A stretch of 64,000 nt of DNA from Paenibacillus albidus. GTDB taxonomy: Bacteria; Bacillota; Bacilli; Paenibacillales; Paenibacillaceae. Positions 1 to 8,481 of this stretch are shown here, piece after piece (position 1 is the stretch's first letter; each line of letters opens with the position of its first letter). The stretch spans positions 62,001 through 126,000 of the forward strand of contig NZ_BMKR01000013.1 of the NCBI RefSeq assembly GCF_014644435.1. Reading direction: 5' to 3'. Below the pieces are notes generated by a model, which had not been told where the DNA came from, searched no databases, and saw only the letters and a program-made list of their open reading frames with translations. The position numbers were made by a program, and so were the translations under genes.

Positions 1-2
1 TA

Positions 3-83
3 TTCAAATCGCTGGTCAGCCTGACACTAATTATTATTTCCTACCGTTTGGCCTACAAGCTCGCAGGCTATCGGATATTCTAA
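3..83 (+). CDS. ABC transporter permease, C-terminal end (LplB-like), partial
   Basis: Only the last 26 codons and the stop are in the window. The tail, ending VSYRLAYKLAGYRIF with one letter change (ISYRLAYKLAGYRIF), is typical of the first membrane subunit of Lpl/Ytc-type carbohydrate ABC importers. It lies 19 bases before a second permease gene, the usual order for this operon type (permease, permease, lipoprotein). The N-terminus is outside the window, so the substrate cannot be judged. Confidence 0.7.
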   Translation, partial: FKSLVSLTLIIISYRLAYKLAGYRIF

Positions 84-102
84 CCGGGGAGGGAGAAACC
101 GT

Positions 103-984
103 ATGCACTACCGTTCCACTTCGTATCGAATTTTCTCCATTCTAAACGGGGTATTCCTGTCTCTCCTGGCGCTGCTCTGTATCCTGCCGCTAATTCACGT
201 TCTGGCGGTATCGCTCAGTTCTTCGGCAGCGGCGGATGCGAATTTGGTGAAGCTGTGGCCGATCGGTTTTACAACCGAAGCCTATATGGTAACCTTGGGA
301 AATGACCGTTTCATTTCCTCGTTCGGGATCTCCGTGCTGCGGACGGCGCTGGGAACCGTTCTATCGCTGCTCCTGTCCATCCTGGTCGGCTACGCGCTCT
401 CCAAGGAAACGAATGAGTTCAAGGGACGAAACGGTTATGCCTGGTTCTTCGTATTCACCATGCTGTTCAGCGGCGGACTGATTCCGACTTATATTGTGGT
501 TCAGAAGCTGGGCTTGATCAATAGTATTTGGGCGCTGGTTCTGCCGGGCGCTATGAGCGTATACAATACGATTCTCTTAATGAATTTCTTCCGGACATCA
601 GTGCCGAAGGCACTGGAAGAAGCCGCTTTTATTGACGGGGCCGGGCACTTCCGTACTTTGTGGAGCATTTATCTGCCTATCTCGCTGCCTTCACTGGCAA
701 CCATCTCACTGTTCACGATGGTGGGGCACTGGAACGCCTGGTTTGACGGGCTGATTTATATCACAGATACGGCCAAATACCCGATGTCGACCCTGCTGCA
801 GACGATTGTGGTTCAACGTGATCTCAGCAGTATGAGTGTCAGTGCCGACGAGATTCAGGCGTTGTCCAACCGTACCGTTAAGACGGCGCAAATTTTTATC
901 GCTACCTTGCCCATTATTCTGGTGTATCCGTTCCTGCAGCGGTTTTTCGTCAAAGGCATCGTCCTGGGCTCGGTCAAGGAATAA
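103..984 (+). CDS. Carbohydrate ABC transporter permease (LplC/YtcP-like)
   Basis: A 293-residue inner-membrane subunit of a binding-protein-dependent sugar importer. Several hydrophobic segments are visible: residues about 12-36, 75-100, 110-135, 140-160, 190-210 and 255-275. The cytoplasmic EAA loop that docks on the ATPase is present around residues 171-185 (EEAAFIDGAGHFRTLW). The C-terminus FVKGIVLGSVKE is a family hallmark. The ATG has a gggagg-type ribosome site. The gene sits between another permease and a lipoprotein gene. No ATPase gene is nearby, which is normal because these importers often share an MsmX-like ATPase encoded elsewhere (family knowledge). Confidence 0.93.
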   Translation: MHYRSTSYRIFSILNGVFLSLLALLCILPLIHVLAVSLSSSAAADANLVKLWPIGFTTEAYMVTLGNDRFISSFGISVLRTALGTVLSLLLSILVGYALSKETNEFKGRNGYAWFFVFTMLFSGGLIPTYIVVQKLGLINSIWALVLPGAMSVYNTILLMNFFRTSVPKALEEAAFIDGAGHFRTLWSIYLPISLPSLATISLFTMVGHWNAWFDGLIYITDTAKYPMSTLLQTIVVQRDLSSMSVSADEIQALSNRTVKTAQIFIATLPIILVYPFLQRFFVKGIVLGSVKE

Positions 985-1019
985 AACATCATCCATTTAA
1001 CGATCAAGGGGGAATTTCC

Positions 1020-2696
1020 ATGATAACGAAATCCGGCAAGCTACTATCGATCACGCTGGCGCTGGCACTCGGCATGACGCTGCTGACAGGCTGCGGCGGA
1101 GAAAAGAATACGAACACAACGCAGGCTGTCGATCCCACAGGCAATGAAATTATAGACGGCAAATATAAGGACACGCTTACAATCAAGGTGGCGCGGCAGT
1201 TAACGGCGGATGTGACCTTCCGCAGCGGGGAGGACATCAACAACAATCCCCATAAAACTTGGGTCAAGGACAAATTCAATATCGATCTCGATTATGTGTG
1301 GACGGCGGACAGCAGCTCCATTGATACGAAGGTGCGTCTGATGCTGTCGGCCAACGAAGCACTCCCCGATGTGATACAGTTCCGCGGCTCGCAGGATGTG
1401 GCGGATGCGCTGATTGATTCCGGCAAGTTCCTGGCGCTTAACGATATATTCGATAAAAATGCCGGCGAGAACCTGAAGAATGCATTGGCCGAAGATCCGA
1501 CCGTCTGGAATCCGTACACCCGCGATGGGCAGAGATACGGCATCCCAGTGCTCGATTACGCCTACAATAATGACCCGGTGCTCTGGATTAGAGACGACTG
1601 GATGAAGAAATTCAGCCTGGAAGCGCCGAAGACGGTGGACGAACTGGAGAAAATGATGGAGGTCTTTGCGACTCAGGACCCTGATGGCAACGGCAAAAAA
1701 GACACCGTCGGCCTCGCGGTCGGCATCAAGGACGGCTTCAAAACCTGGGGACCGGCCGACAGCGCTTTTCTGTTCGGTGCATACGGCACGATTCCGAATC
1801 AATGGAACCTGGGCGGAAACGGCGAATTGGAATACGGCTCGGTGCAGCCGGAGGCGAAGCAGGTGCTTGTCAAACTGCGCGACTGGATGAGCAAAGGTTA
1901 TATCCATAAGGAAGCCGGGCTTCAGGATGCAGGAAAAGCATTAGAGTTGTTTGCGGCAGGCAAGGCCGGGATTGTTACTGCCCCGTATTGGGCCAGCGGC
2001 TGGGTGCTTCCGGGCGTCAAAGAGGTGGATCCGAACGCGGAATACAGCGCCTACCCGCTGCCGGCAGGTCCTGACGGCAAAGTCGGCCGCGGCCAATCGG
2101 GAACGTCCAACGGCGTCATTCTGATCAACAAGGATTTCGCCCATCCTGAAGCGTTGTTCCTGTACATTAACTATTTGTTCGACAATCAAGGCAAAGAGGG
2201 CAGCGATCTTGAGTATGGTTACGCGGAAGGCTATGATTATATACTGAAAGACGGCCAGCCGGTGTGGAACAGTGAAGAGTTTCCTGCGGACAGTCCTTTT
2301 ATGCCGGCTCCCAAATATACGTTGACGTTTGACGGTGCACGCATTCCTTCACAAATGATGAAGACCCTGAACGATCTGGCTGAAGGCAAAACACCGGAAA
2401 CCACTTTTGAGAAAAAGGCGGCGATGGACCTCCCGGGCAATATCAAGGCGGGCGCGGTGAATTACCAGCAGCGCGAGAGTGCGATGCCGAATATGTTCAA
2501 CGGGTCCAACACGAAGACGATGAAGAAACGCTGGGACTTCCTGTTCCAGCTGGAAAAAGAAACGTTCAATAAAATCATTTACGGCGAGCTTCCGGTGGAC
2601 GATTTCGATTCGTTCGTGCAGCAGTGGAACACTTCCGGCGGTGAGACCATCACCAAAGAAGTGAACGAATGGTATAAGTCGGTGAAGACGCAATAA
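1020..2696 (+). CDS. Extracellular solute-binding lipoprotein (LplA-like)
   Basis: A 558-residue substrate-binding protein for the adjacent importer. The N-terminus is a lipoprotein signal: lysines, a hydrophobic stretch, then lipobox LLTGC with the acylated cysteine at residue 25, followed by a polar linker. The rest is a large family-1-like binding protein with the common motif DPDGNGKKDTVGL near residues 220-235, seen in binding proteins for oligosaccharides. An AAGGGGG ribosome site precedes the ATG. A hairpin follows the stop. The ligand is unknown; the truncated glycosidase further down suggests a plant glycan (inference). Confidence 0.93.
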   Translation: MITKSGKLLSITLALALGMTLLTGCGGEKNTNTTQAVDPTGNEIIDGKYKDTLTIKVARQLTADVTFRSGEDINNNPHKTWVKDKFNIDLDYVWTADSSSIDTKVRLMLSANEALPDVIQFRGSQDVADALIDSGKFLALNDIFDKNAGENLKNALAEDPTVWNPYTRDGQRYGIPVLDYAYNNDPVLWIRDDWMKKFSLEAPKTVDELEKMMEVFATQDPDGNGKKDTVGLAVGIKDGFKTWGPADSAFLFGAYGTIPNQWNLGGNGELEYGSVQPEAKQVLVKLRDWMSKGYIHKEAGLQDAGKALELFAAGKAGIVTAPYWASGWVLPGVKEVDPNAEYSAYPLPAGPDGKVGRGQSGTSNGVILINKDFAHPEALFLYINYLFDNQGKEGSDLEYGYAEGYDYILKDGQPVWNSEEFPADSPFMPAPKYTLTFDGARIPSQMMKTLNDLAEGKTPETTFEKKAAMDLPGNIKAGAVNYQQRESAMPNMFNGSNTKTMKKRWDFLFQLEKETFNKIIYGELPVDDFDSFVQQWNTSGGETITKEVNEWYKSVKTQ

Positions 2697-2712
2697 TCCA
2701 TATTCATGAGGA

Positions 2713-2749
2713 GCCTTTCCTTCCCGTTCCTGCTGGAAGGGAGGCTTTT
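2713..2749 (+). terminator. Hairpin after lipoprotein gene, possible attenuator
   Basis: The arms GCCTTTCCTTCC and GGAAGGGAGGC pair nearly completely and are followed by TTTTC. Placed between the lipoprotein and kinase genes, it would reduce read-through and keep regulator levels below transporter levels. Confidence 0.6.
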
Positions 2750-2772
2750 CTCCAGCAAAGGGGCTGCAAGAG

Positions 2773-4530
2773 GTGCCGAAGACGAATTTATTCAAAAAAG
2801 TGCTGCTGATCCTATGGATTCTGCTTACGCCGCTGACCTTGATGTTTATGTATTTCAACAAGGTGAGCATCGGCGTGGTACGGGAGGAGATAGAGACGAA
2901 CAGCCGCAGCCGGCTGTCCTTCTACATGCAGCGCATTGACAGTGAATTCGACAAATTCGTCACTTCGATCGCCAATCTGAACAATGACCCCAGCATTCAG
3001 GCCTTTACCCGCATGGAGGCCGGAGCGAGCGCTTATACCAAATTTCAGAGCAAGCTGGAGGCCGGCAAGGAGCTGAGCTCGATTAATTATGGCAGCTGGG
3101 AGCATTCGTACAGCCTGTATGCCATCAATTCCGGGGAGACGGTGACGACTCATTATTCGGTGCAGTATAACGACTATTTTGTAAAAAAGCTGCGGGAGAA
3201 GGGCTATGAGCAGTTCCGCTGGAGTTACGATGCGCCTGCAAGCCCAAGCGTCCGGCCCGCCTTTGTCTGGTGGGTATCCGAGCCATTCTCGGCTCATAAC
3301 GCAGCTATGGACTCGAACATGATCGCGGAGATCCGCGTCAATACACGGGATTTGGCCGGGCTGCTGGACGAGTTCAAGGGTGAAAGCTCAGGCGTGCCTT
3401 TCCTGTTCCATTCCGGCGATCCGGTGATCCGCCCTGCAAACTCTGACAATGGGGAAATCGCGGAGATCTCTGCCCGCTTTCTGGAACGGGAGGAGCTGGC
3501 ACCGGAAGGCACGTTCACAGCCAGTGTGAATGATGTGGAATACATGGTCAGCTATACCACCTCCGAGGAACTGGAGTGGGCGCTGATTGAGTATGTGCCG
3601 CTGGAGCAGATTTTGCAGCCGATTACGTCCAGCCGTAAATGGTTCTGGGCCTTTCTGGGACTGCTTGTCACGCTCGGTGTGCTGTCGGCATATCTGCTGT
3701 ACCGGAATATACAGGTCCCCATCCGCAAGCTGTATGTGGCCGCCAAAAAGCTGGAGGGAGGCAGCTACAGCTATCGGCTCCCACAGAACCGCAGCGATGA
3801 ATTCGGCTACCTGTTTGAGCAGTTCAACAGCATGACAGTCCAGATCGGGGATTTGATTGACCGTGTCTACGCGGAGGAGTTGCGCTCCCGGGAGGCGACC
3901 CTGAAGCAGCTGCAATCACAGATCAATCCGCATTTTCTCTATAACTGCCTGTTTTTTATCAAAAATATGACCCGGCTGGGCGAGCAGCAGGCGGTGATGG
4001 CGATGGCGGTTAAGCTCGGCGACTTTTTCCGCTATACGACGCATGTGGATCAGCAGGAGGCGGCACTGCGGGAAGAAATCCAGCTGGTGGACAATTACCT
4101 GTCCATCCAGAAGATGCGGATGAAGCGTCTTACGTTCAGCATCACCATACCGGAACAGCTTCATGGCATCACCGTTCCACGTCTGCTGCTCCAGCCTATA
4201 GTAGAAAACGCCATAATCCACGGGATTGAGCCGAAGGAGGGCGAAGCGCTGATCCGAATGGAGGGTGGCCGTGTAAGCGTGAACGGAAGGCCGGCTTATG
4301 CCATCGTTGTCGAGGATAACGGGGCCGGCATGGAAGAAGCCGCGCTTCATGCGCTCAGAGAGCGCCTGCAGAGCGGCCAGGAGCTGACGGAGAGCTGTGG
4401 GCTGCGCAATGTGCATTTGCGGCTGATCCACCGGTTCGGTGAAGGCTCAGGGCTCGTGATAGAGCACTCGGTACTGGGCGGCCTGCGGGTAACCGTCCGC
4501 TGGATGGACCAGGCATCCCCGCCCGAATGA
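2773..4530 (+). CDS. YesM-type sensor histidine kinase
   Basis: A 585-residue membrane kinase with a GTG start. Domains in order: membrane helix about residues 9-30, a long extracytoplasmic sensor (about 31-285), a second membrane helix (about 288-310), HAMP linker (about 312-365), His_kinase domain with the phospho-acceptor in SQINPHFLYN (His387), and an ATPase domain with QPIVENAIIHG and DNGAGM. This is the LytS/YesM class that pairs with AraC-type response regulators. The partner is encoded 30 bases downstream. Together they most likely sense the sugar handled by the upstream transporter. Confidence 0.92.
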   Translation: MPKTNLFKKVLLILWILLTPLTLMFMYFNKVSIGVVREEIETNSRSRLSFYMQRIDSEFDKFVTSIANLNNDPSIQAFTRMEAGASAYTKFQSKLEAGKELSSINYGSWEHSYSLYAINSGETVTTHYSVQYNDYFVKKLREKGYEQFRWSYDAPASPSVRPAFVWWVSEPFSAHNAAMDSNMIAEIRVNTRDLAGLLDEFKGESSGVPFLFHSGDPVIRPANSDNGEIAEISARFLEREELAPEGTFTASVNDVEYMVSYTTSEELEWALIEYVPLEQILQPITSSRKWFWAFLGLLVTLGVLSAYLLYRNIQVPIRKLYVAAKKLEGGSYSYRLPQNRSDEFGYLFEQFNSMTVQIGDLIDRVYAEELRSREATLKQLQSQINPHFLYNCLFFIKNMTRLGEQQAVMAMAVKLGDFFRYTTHVDQQEAALREEIQLVDNYLSIQKMRMKRLTFSITIPEQLHGITVPRLLLQPIVENAIIHGIEPKEGEALIRMEGGRVSVNGRPAYAIVVEDNGAGMEEAALHALRERLQSGQELTESCGLRNVHLRLIHRFGEGSGLVIEHSVLGGLRVTVRWMDQASPPE

Positions 4531-4560
4531 ATAAATGCTAACGCCAGAGGAGACAATGCC

Positions 4561-6207
4561 ATGTTTCAGGTTCTGATTGTTGATGATGAAGAGTCGGTTG
4601 TGGATGGGGTAGCGGCAACTTTGCCTTGCGAGCGTTTGGAGATTTCCACCATTCACAAGGCTTTGTCCGCTTCGGAGGCATTGGCTGTGGTGCTGAACCA
4701 TCCGGTGGATCTGCTGATCACCGATATCCGCATGCCCGGCATGTCCGGTCTGGAGCTGCTCACCCGCATGCAGGAAACCTCCAAATCGACAAAATGCATT
4801 CTGCTGACCGGCCATGCCGATTTCAACTACGCCAAACAGGCCATTCAGGGCGGGGCGATAAATTATTTGCTGAAGCCGGTCGATGATGAAGAGCTGATCG
4901 GTGCTGTAGAGCAGGCCCTTGCTGCAATCCGGCAGGAATGGCAGTCGGTGGTATCCCGGCGGAGGACGGAGCGGACATTGAAGGAGAACCTGCCCGTACT
5001 GCGCCGCAATCTGCTGCTGGAGCTGGTCCAGCGCAAACGTCTCTCGGAAGAAGTGCTGGAGAGCCGGCTGCAGACGCTGGAGCTGCCGATTGCCAGGGAG
5101 GACCGGGTTGCGCTGGTTATGGTTCGCCTGGAGGAGCCTTTTATCCAATATGACGACTATAATCTGCTGTTGATGGAATATGCGGTGACCAATATTGCCG
5201 ATGAGGTGCTGGGTGAGCATTATGCGGTCTGGTCATGCCGGGACCCGCACGGATATTTGCTGTTAGCCCTGAAGCCATTAGCCGGACGAAATCTTGTGCC
5301 GGAGCAGGCAACGGCGGCTGCGAAACAACTGGAGGATGAAGCCGGGAAGCTGGCAAGGCTGGTTCAGCTGGTGCAGAATTTTGTGCAAGTGACCCTCAAG
5401 GGCGGCATCTCTGTTGCGGGCGGGGAGTGGGGAATATTCCCCGCCGTTTTGGCGGATGCCTACGAGGAAGGGCTGCTGGCGTTCCGGCGGCATATCGGAG
5501 GCGGATTTTCCCTTATTCAACGGCAGGCCAGCCTGACAAACCGGCCGATTCGCACGCTGTACCATCTATATGAGCCGCCATCCTTGACCGATTTGCTGGA
5601 GGGCGGGCGTTGGGGCGATTTTCGGGAAAAGGTGGAGCAGGTCTTTGCCGAGCTGGAGGAGCGTTTTGCCGGATCGGGACAGCATGCGCTGGAAGCCTAT
5701 TGGGCGATCGCAGGCGCTCTGGCCTATATCACCCACAAGAGCGGCTACGGGTTGTTCGATCTGGTCAGCGGAGGCCAGGACCTGCTGTCCTGCGATACGT
5801 TCCGCTCGATCGGGCAGATGCACGGGCGGACGCTGGAGCTGATCGATACCGTGCAGTCGGAGCTGGAGGGGGACGCGGAGCATGCCCATGCTGCAGTGAT
5901 CCGCCGCATCAGAAGTTACATCGAGGATCATCTGGCGGAGGATGTGTCGCTGCAGGCCATCGCGAAGGAGGTCTTTCTGCATCCGGTCTATTTGTCGCAG
6001 CTTTATAAGAACGTTACCGGAGAGAGTCTCAGCGATTTTGTGCTGCGGCTGCGAATGGAGAAGGCGGCTTTCCAGATCAAGCACAGCAGGAAAAAAGTGT
6101 ACGAAGTCGCCGAATGCGCGGGCTACCACCATGTCCCTTACTTTATCAAGGTATTTAAGAAATATTACGGCATGACGCCGCAGGAATACCGGGATGCGCA
6201 TACGTGA
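4561..6207 (+). CDS. YesN-type response regulator with AraC DNA-binding domain
   Basis: A 548-residue regulator. The N-terminal receiver domain has the acidic pocket (VDDEE) and phospho-acceptor Asp55 in LLITDIRMPGMSGLELL. A long middle region follows. The C-terminal about 100 residues form a double helix-turn-helix of the AraC type (VYLSQLYKNVTGESLSDF, then VAECAGYHHVPYFIKVFKKY). It is encoded directly after the YesM kinase and is presumably the activator of the transporter and glycosidase genes. An agaGGAGac ribosome site precedes the ATG. Confidence 0.93.
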   Translation: MFQVLIVDDEESVVDGVAATLPCERLEISTIHKALSASEALAVVLNHPVDLLITDIRMPGMSGLELLTRMQETSKSTKCILLTGHADFNYAKQAIQGGAINYLLKPVDDEELIGAVEQALAAIRQEWQSVVSRRRTERTLKENLPVLRRNLLLELVQRKRLSEEVLESRLQTLELPIAREDRVALVMVRLEEPFIQYDDYNLLLMEYAVTNIADEVLGEHYAVWSCRDPHGYLLLALKPLAGRNLVPEQATAAAKQLEDEAGKLARLVQLVQNFVQVTLKGGISVAGGEWGIFPAVLADAYEEGLLAFRRHIGGGFSLIQRQASLTNRPIRTLYHLYEPPSLTDLLEGGRWGDFREKVEQVFAELEERFAGSGQHALEAYWAIAGALAYITHKSGYGLFDLVSGGQDLLSCDTFRSIGQMHGRTLELIDTVQSELEGDAEHAHAAVIRRIRSYIEDHLAEDVSLQAIAKEVFLHPVYLSQLYKNVTGESLSDFVLRLRMEKAAFQIKHSRKKVYEVAECAGYHHVPYFIKVFKKYYGMTPQEYRDAHT

Positions 6208-6246
6208 CCAATTAAGTATAAATATAGAGTTGAGAGGAGAGGCGGT

Positions 6247-6459
6247 ATGACTGCAAAAGCTCAAACTGTCATTCGTAACGGAGGACAGTGGACGGATGCG
6301 GAAGGTCAGCCTCTGCATGCGCATGGCGGGGGAATGGTCGTGGAAAAAGGCTGGTATTACTGGTTCGGAGAAGACCGCCGCGGACGTGTACGGGTTTCCT
6401 GCTACCGTTCCCGTGATCTGGTCAACTGGGAGTTCCGCAACCATGTTTGGAAGATGTAA
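6247..6459 (+). pseudogene. Glycoside hydrolase (GH43-like), N-terminal fragment only
   Basis: Seventy codons beginning at an ATG with a good ribosome site (GAGAGGAGAGGCGGT). The sequence matches the start of GH43-type beta-galactosidases/galactanases: WTDAEGQPLHAHGGG, then YYWFGEDRRG and SCYRSRDLVNWEF, the first blades of a five-bladed propeller. The reading frame then meets TAA, where a full enzyme needs at least 250 more residues. The sequence beyond belongs to the thiamine operon leader, so a deletion probably removed the rest. The class is supported by motif resemblance only. Confidence 0.75.
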
Positions 6460-6543
6460 TCTTGCGTTCAACATATATAATTGATGTTTTGGTAGGGATA
6501 TTATGTTAATATAGACTTCGTCAATAACTTTATATTGAATTAT

Positions 6544-6626
6544 CACTAGGGGTGCCGCAAGGCTGAGACGGACGCAAGTTCCGGACCCTTTGAACCTGAT
6601 CTGGTTGATACCAGCGTAGGGAAGTG
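6544..6626 (+). ncRNA. TPP riboswitch (thi-box)
   Basis: The core matches the thiamine pyrophosphate aptamer. GGGGTGC and GCTGAGA (pyrimidine-sensor arm) are followed by ACCCTTTGAACCTGATCTGG and CCAGCGTAGGGAA (pyrophosphate arm). The closing stem P1 is CACT pairing with AGTG. It lies directly upstream of thiamine biosynthesis genes and would switch them off when TPP is plentiful. Confidence 0.96.
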
Positions 6627-6682
6627 GAGTACGAATTTCTGTGGCCGGGGCGTTTTAAGCGTTCCGTTTCTGTACAGATTCT

Positions 6683-6714
6683 GACTGCCTTCCTTGCGGG
6701 GGGCGGTCTTTTTT
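6683..6714 (+). terminator. Riboswitch expression-platform terminator
   Basis: GACTGCC pairs with GGCGGTC (one G-T pair) and is followed by a run of T. It lies 57 bases after the aptamer and 54 bases before tenI, where a transcription-terminating expression platform is expected. Confidence 0.8.
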
Positions 6715-6767
6715 GCGTTCCCGTCAGCAAGGGAAGGCAGCATAGTTGGAAGAACAGGAGGCCGCGT

Positions 6768-7427
6768 ATGGCCAAGGGCGAGATTCATCTGATATCCGAC
6801 GGCAAGCTGTCGCTGCCGCAGTTTGCCAGGCTGGCTGCAAACGTGCATGAATGGGTCGACTATATCCATCTGCGCGAAAAGAGCGCCACTGCCCGGGAAC
6901 TGCTGGCAGCCGCTAAGGACATGCTGTCGTCCGGCATTCCCGCTGCACAACTGGTCATCAATGACCGAATCGACGTAGCACTGGCATCTGAAGCTTCCGG
7001 TGTCCAGCTAGGCTGGCACAGCCTGGACCCGGCTGTGGCCCGGCTTCTGGCGCCGGGACTTCGGCTGGGCCGGTCGGTTCACTCGGCCGCTGAAGCGGAG
7101 GAAGCGGCAATGCAGGGAGCGGACTACTGCCTATACGGGCATGTCTATCCTTCAGCCAGCAAGCCGGGCCAACCGGCACGCGGCCTTGCGCTGCTGGCCG
7201 AGACGGTGCAGCGTTGCCCCCTTCCCGTAATCGCCATTGGCGGGATCGGTCCGGGGAATGCTGGCGAGGTGATGCACCAGGGTGCGGCAGGGATTGCGGT
7301 AATGTCCGGGATCTGCGGAGCCGGGGATCCCTGGAGTGCAGCCAGGGCTATCCGTCTTGCGGTTCAGGGCGTTGCCTGCAGAGACTTGGGAGCAAAGGAG
7401 GTGACCTTTGATGAAATTGCTGATTAA
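6768..7427 (+). CDS. tenI: TenI-type thiazole tautomerase / thiamine phosphate synthase family
   Basis: A 219-residue TIM-barrel protein of the ThiE/TenI family. The reading frame is open further upstream, but that part overlaps the riboswitch terminator. The ATG used here follows AGGAGGCCGCGT. The motif GHVYPSASKPGQPARGL resembles the TenI active-site loop (His of GHVF, then the RGL strand). ThiE has a different loop, so tautomerase activity on the thiazole product of ThiG is favoured over ThiE. The C-terminal phosphate-binding part IAIGGIGPGNA is conserved. It overlaps the start of thiS, implying translational coupling. Confidence 0.85.
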   Translation: MAKGEIHLISDGKLSLPQFARLAANVHEWVDYIHLREKSATARELLAAAKDMLSSGIPAAQLVINDRIDVALASEASGVQLGWHSLDPAVARLLAPGLRLGRSVHSAAEAEEAAMQGADYCLYGHVYPSASKPGQPARGLALLAETVQRCPLPVIAIGGIGPGNAGEVMHQGAAGIAVMSGICGAGDPWSAARAIRLAVQGVACRDLGAKEVTFDEIAD

Positions 7428-7614
7428 CGGGAAACCCGTGGAGTCACACGGAGATTGCCGGACGGTGGCCGATTTGATCAGCCTCCCGGAGTGGTCCGGC
7501 CGGCTGATGATTATAGAATTGAACGGGGAGATCATCAGCAAGGAGAACTATGAACATATTCTGCTGGCTGAAGGAGACCGCTTGGAGCTGGTTCATTTTG
7601 TAGGCGGCGGCTGA
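7411..7614 (+). CDS. thiS: Sulfur carrier protein ThiS
   Basis: A 67-residue ubiquitin-fold protein that carries sulfur as a C-terminal thiocarboxylate to ThiG. It ends in VHFVGGG, providing the essential Gly-Gly terminus. The ATG was chosen because AAAGGAGGTGA lies six bases upstream; a TTG one codon earlier is less well placed. It overlaps the end of tenI by 17 bases. No adenylating ThiF gene is adjacent, so activation must come from a gene elsewhere or from a MoeB-like enzyme (inference). Confidence 0.92.
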   Translation: MKLLINGKPVESHGDCRTVADLISLPEWSGRLMIIELNGEIISKENYEHILLAEGDRLELVHFVGGG

Positions 7615-7683
7615 AGGCAGCGAGGAGAAGGGCGTATCGAATTTCATAAGAACTATAGCTCAAGAATTCAAGGAGGTTAATTC

Positions 7684-8451
7684 ATGCATGATCCTTTGCT
7701 AATTGGCGGAACCGCATTAACCAGCAGGCTGTTTATCGGAACCGGCAAATACAGCCGGAATACCCTGATCCCCGAAGTGGTGGCCCGCTCAGGGTCCGAG
7801 GTCATAACCGTGGCGCTCCGCCGTGTGGACCCGGACGGAGGAGAGGAGAATATCATAAGCCACATTCCGGGCCATATGACGCTTCTCCCGAATACTTCCG
7901 GAGCACGTACGGCGGAAGAGGCGGTGCGTATTGCCAGGCTGGCCAGAGCAGCGGGCCTGGGCAACTGGGTGAAGATCGAAGTGATCAATGACCAGAAATA
8001 TTTGCTTCCGGATAATCTGGAGACCATTCGCGCTACGGAAATTCTGGCGGCCGAAGGATTTGTGGTGCTTCCCTACATGAGCCCGGATCTATCCGCTGCG
8101 CTGCGCCTGAAGGCTGCCGGTGCAGCTGCGGTGATGCCGCTTGGTGCGCCTATCGGAACGAACCGCGGCCTGCGCACCAAAGAGCTGGTGCGCATTATCA
8201 TTGAGGAAGTGGACTTGCCAATCATCGTGGATGCGGGAATCGGCAGACCTTCCGAGGCGGCGGAAGCTATGGAGATGGGGGCTGCTGCAGTACTGCTGAA
8301 CACGGCGATTGCTACCGCACGGGACCCGCTGGTTATGGCGGAAGCGTTCCGGGATGCGGTCGCTGCTGGGCGCAAGGCCTACATGGCCGGACTAGGCCCC
8401 GTGGAAGAGGTGGCGGCCGCGTCGTCTCCGTTGACCGGATTTCTGGGCTGA
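7684..8451 (+). CDS. thiG: Thiazole synthase ThiG
   Basis: A 255-residue TIM-barrel enzyme that builds the thiazole phosphate moiety of thiamine from deoxyxylulose 5-phosphate, ThiS thiocarboxylate and dehydroglycine. The Schiff-base lysine lies in NWVKIEVINDQKYLLPDN near residue 100. Phosphate-binding loops PIIVDAGIGRPSEA and GAAAVLLNTAIA are intact. Length is normal. An AAGGAGGTTAATTC ribosome site precedes the ATG. It is part of the riboswitch-controlled operon. Confidence 0.96.
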   Translation: MHDPLLIGGTALTSRLFIGTGKYSRNTLIPEVVARSGSEVITVALRRVDPDGGEENIISHIPGHMTLLPNTSGARTAEEAVRIARLARAAGLGNWVKIEVINDQKYLLPDNLETIRATEILAAEGFVVLPYMSPDLSAALRLKAAGAAAVMPLGAPIGTNRGLRTKELVRIIIEEVDLPIIVDAGIGRPSEAAEAMEMGAAAVLLNTAIATARDPLVMAEAFRDAVAAGRKAYMAGLGPVEEVAAASSPLTGFLG

Positions 8452-8481
8452 AGTGCAGAATAGCAGAAATGGAGGATGACC

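Noticed and set aside
6624..6767. Longer tenI start upstream
   Set aside because: It would translate through the riboswitch terminator; a good ribosome site lies before the ATG at 6768.
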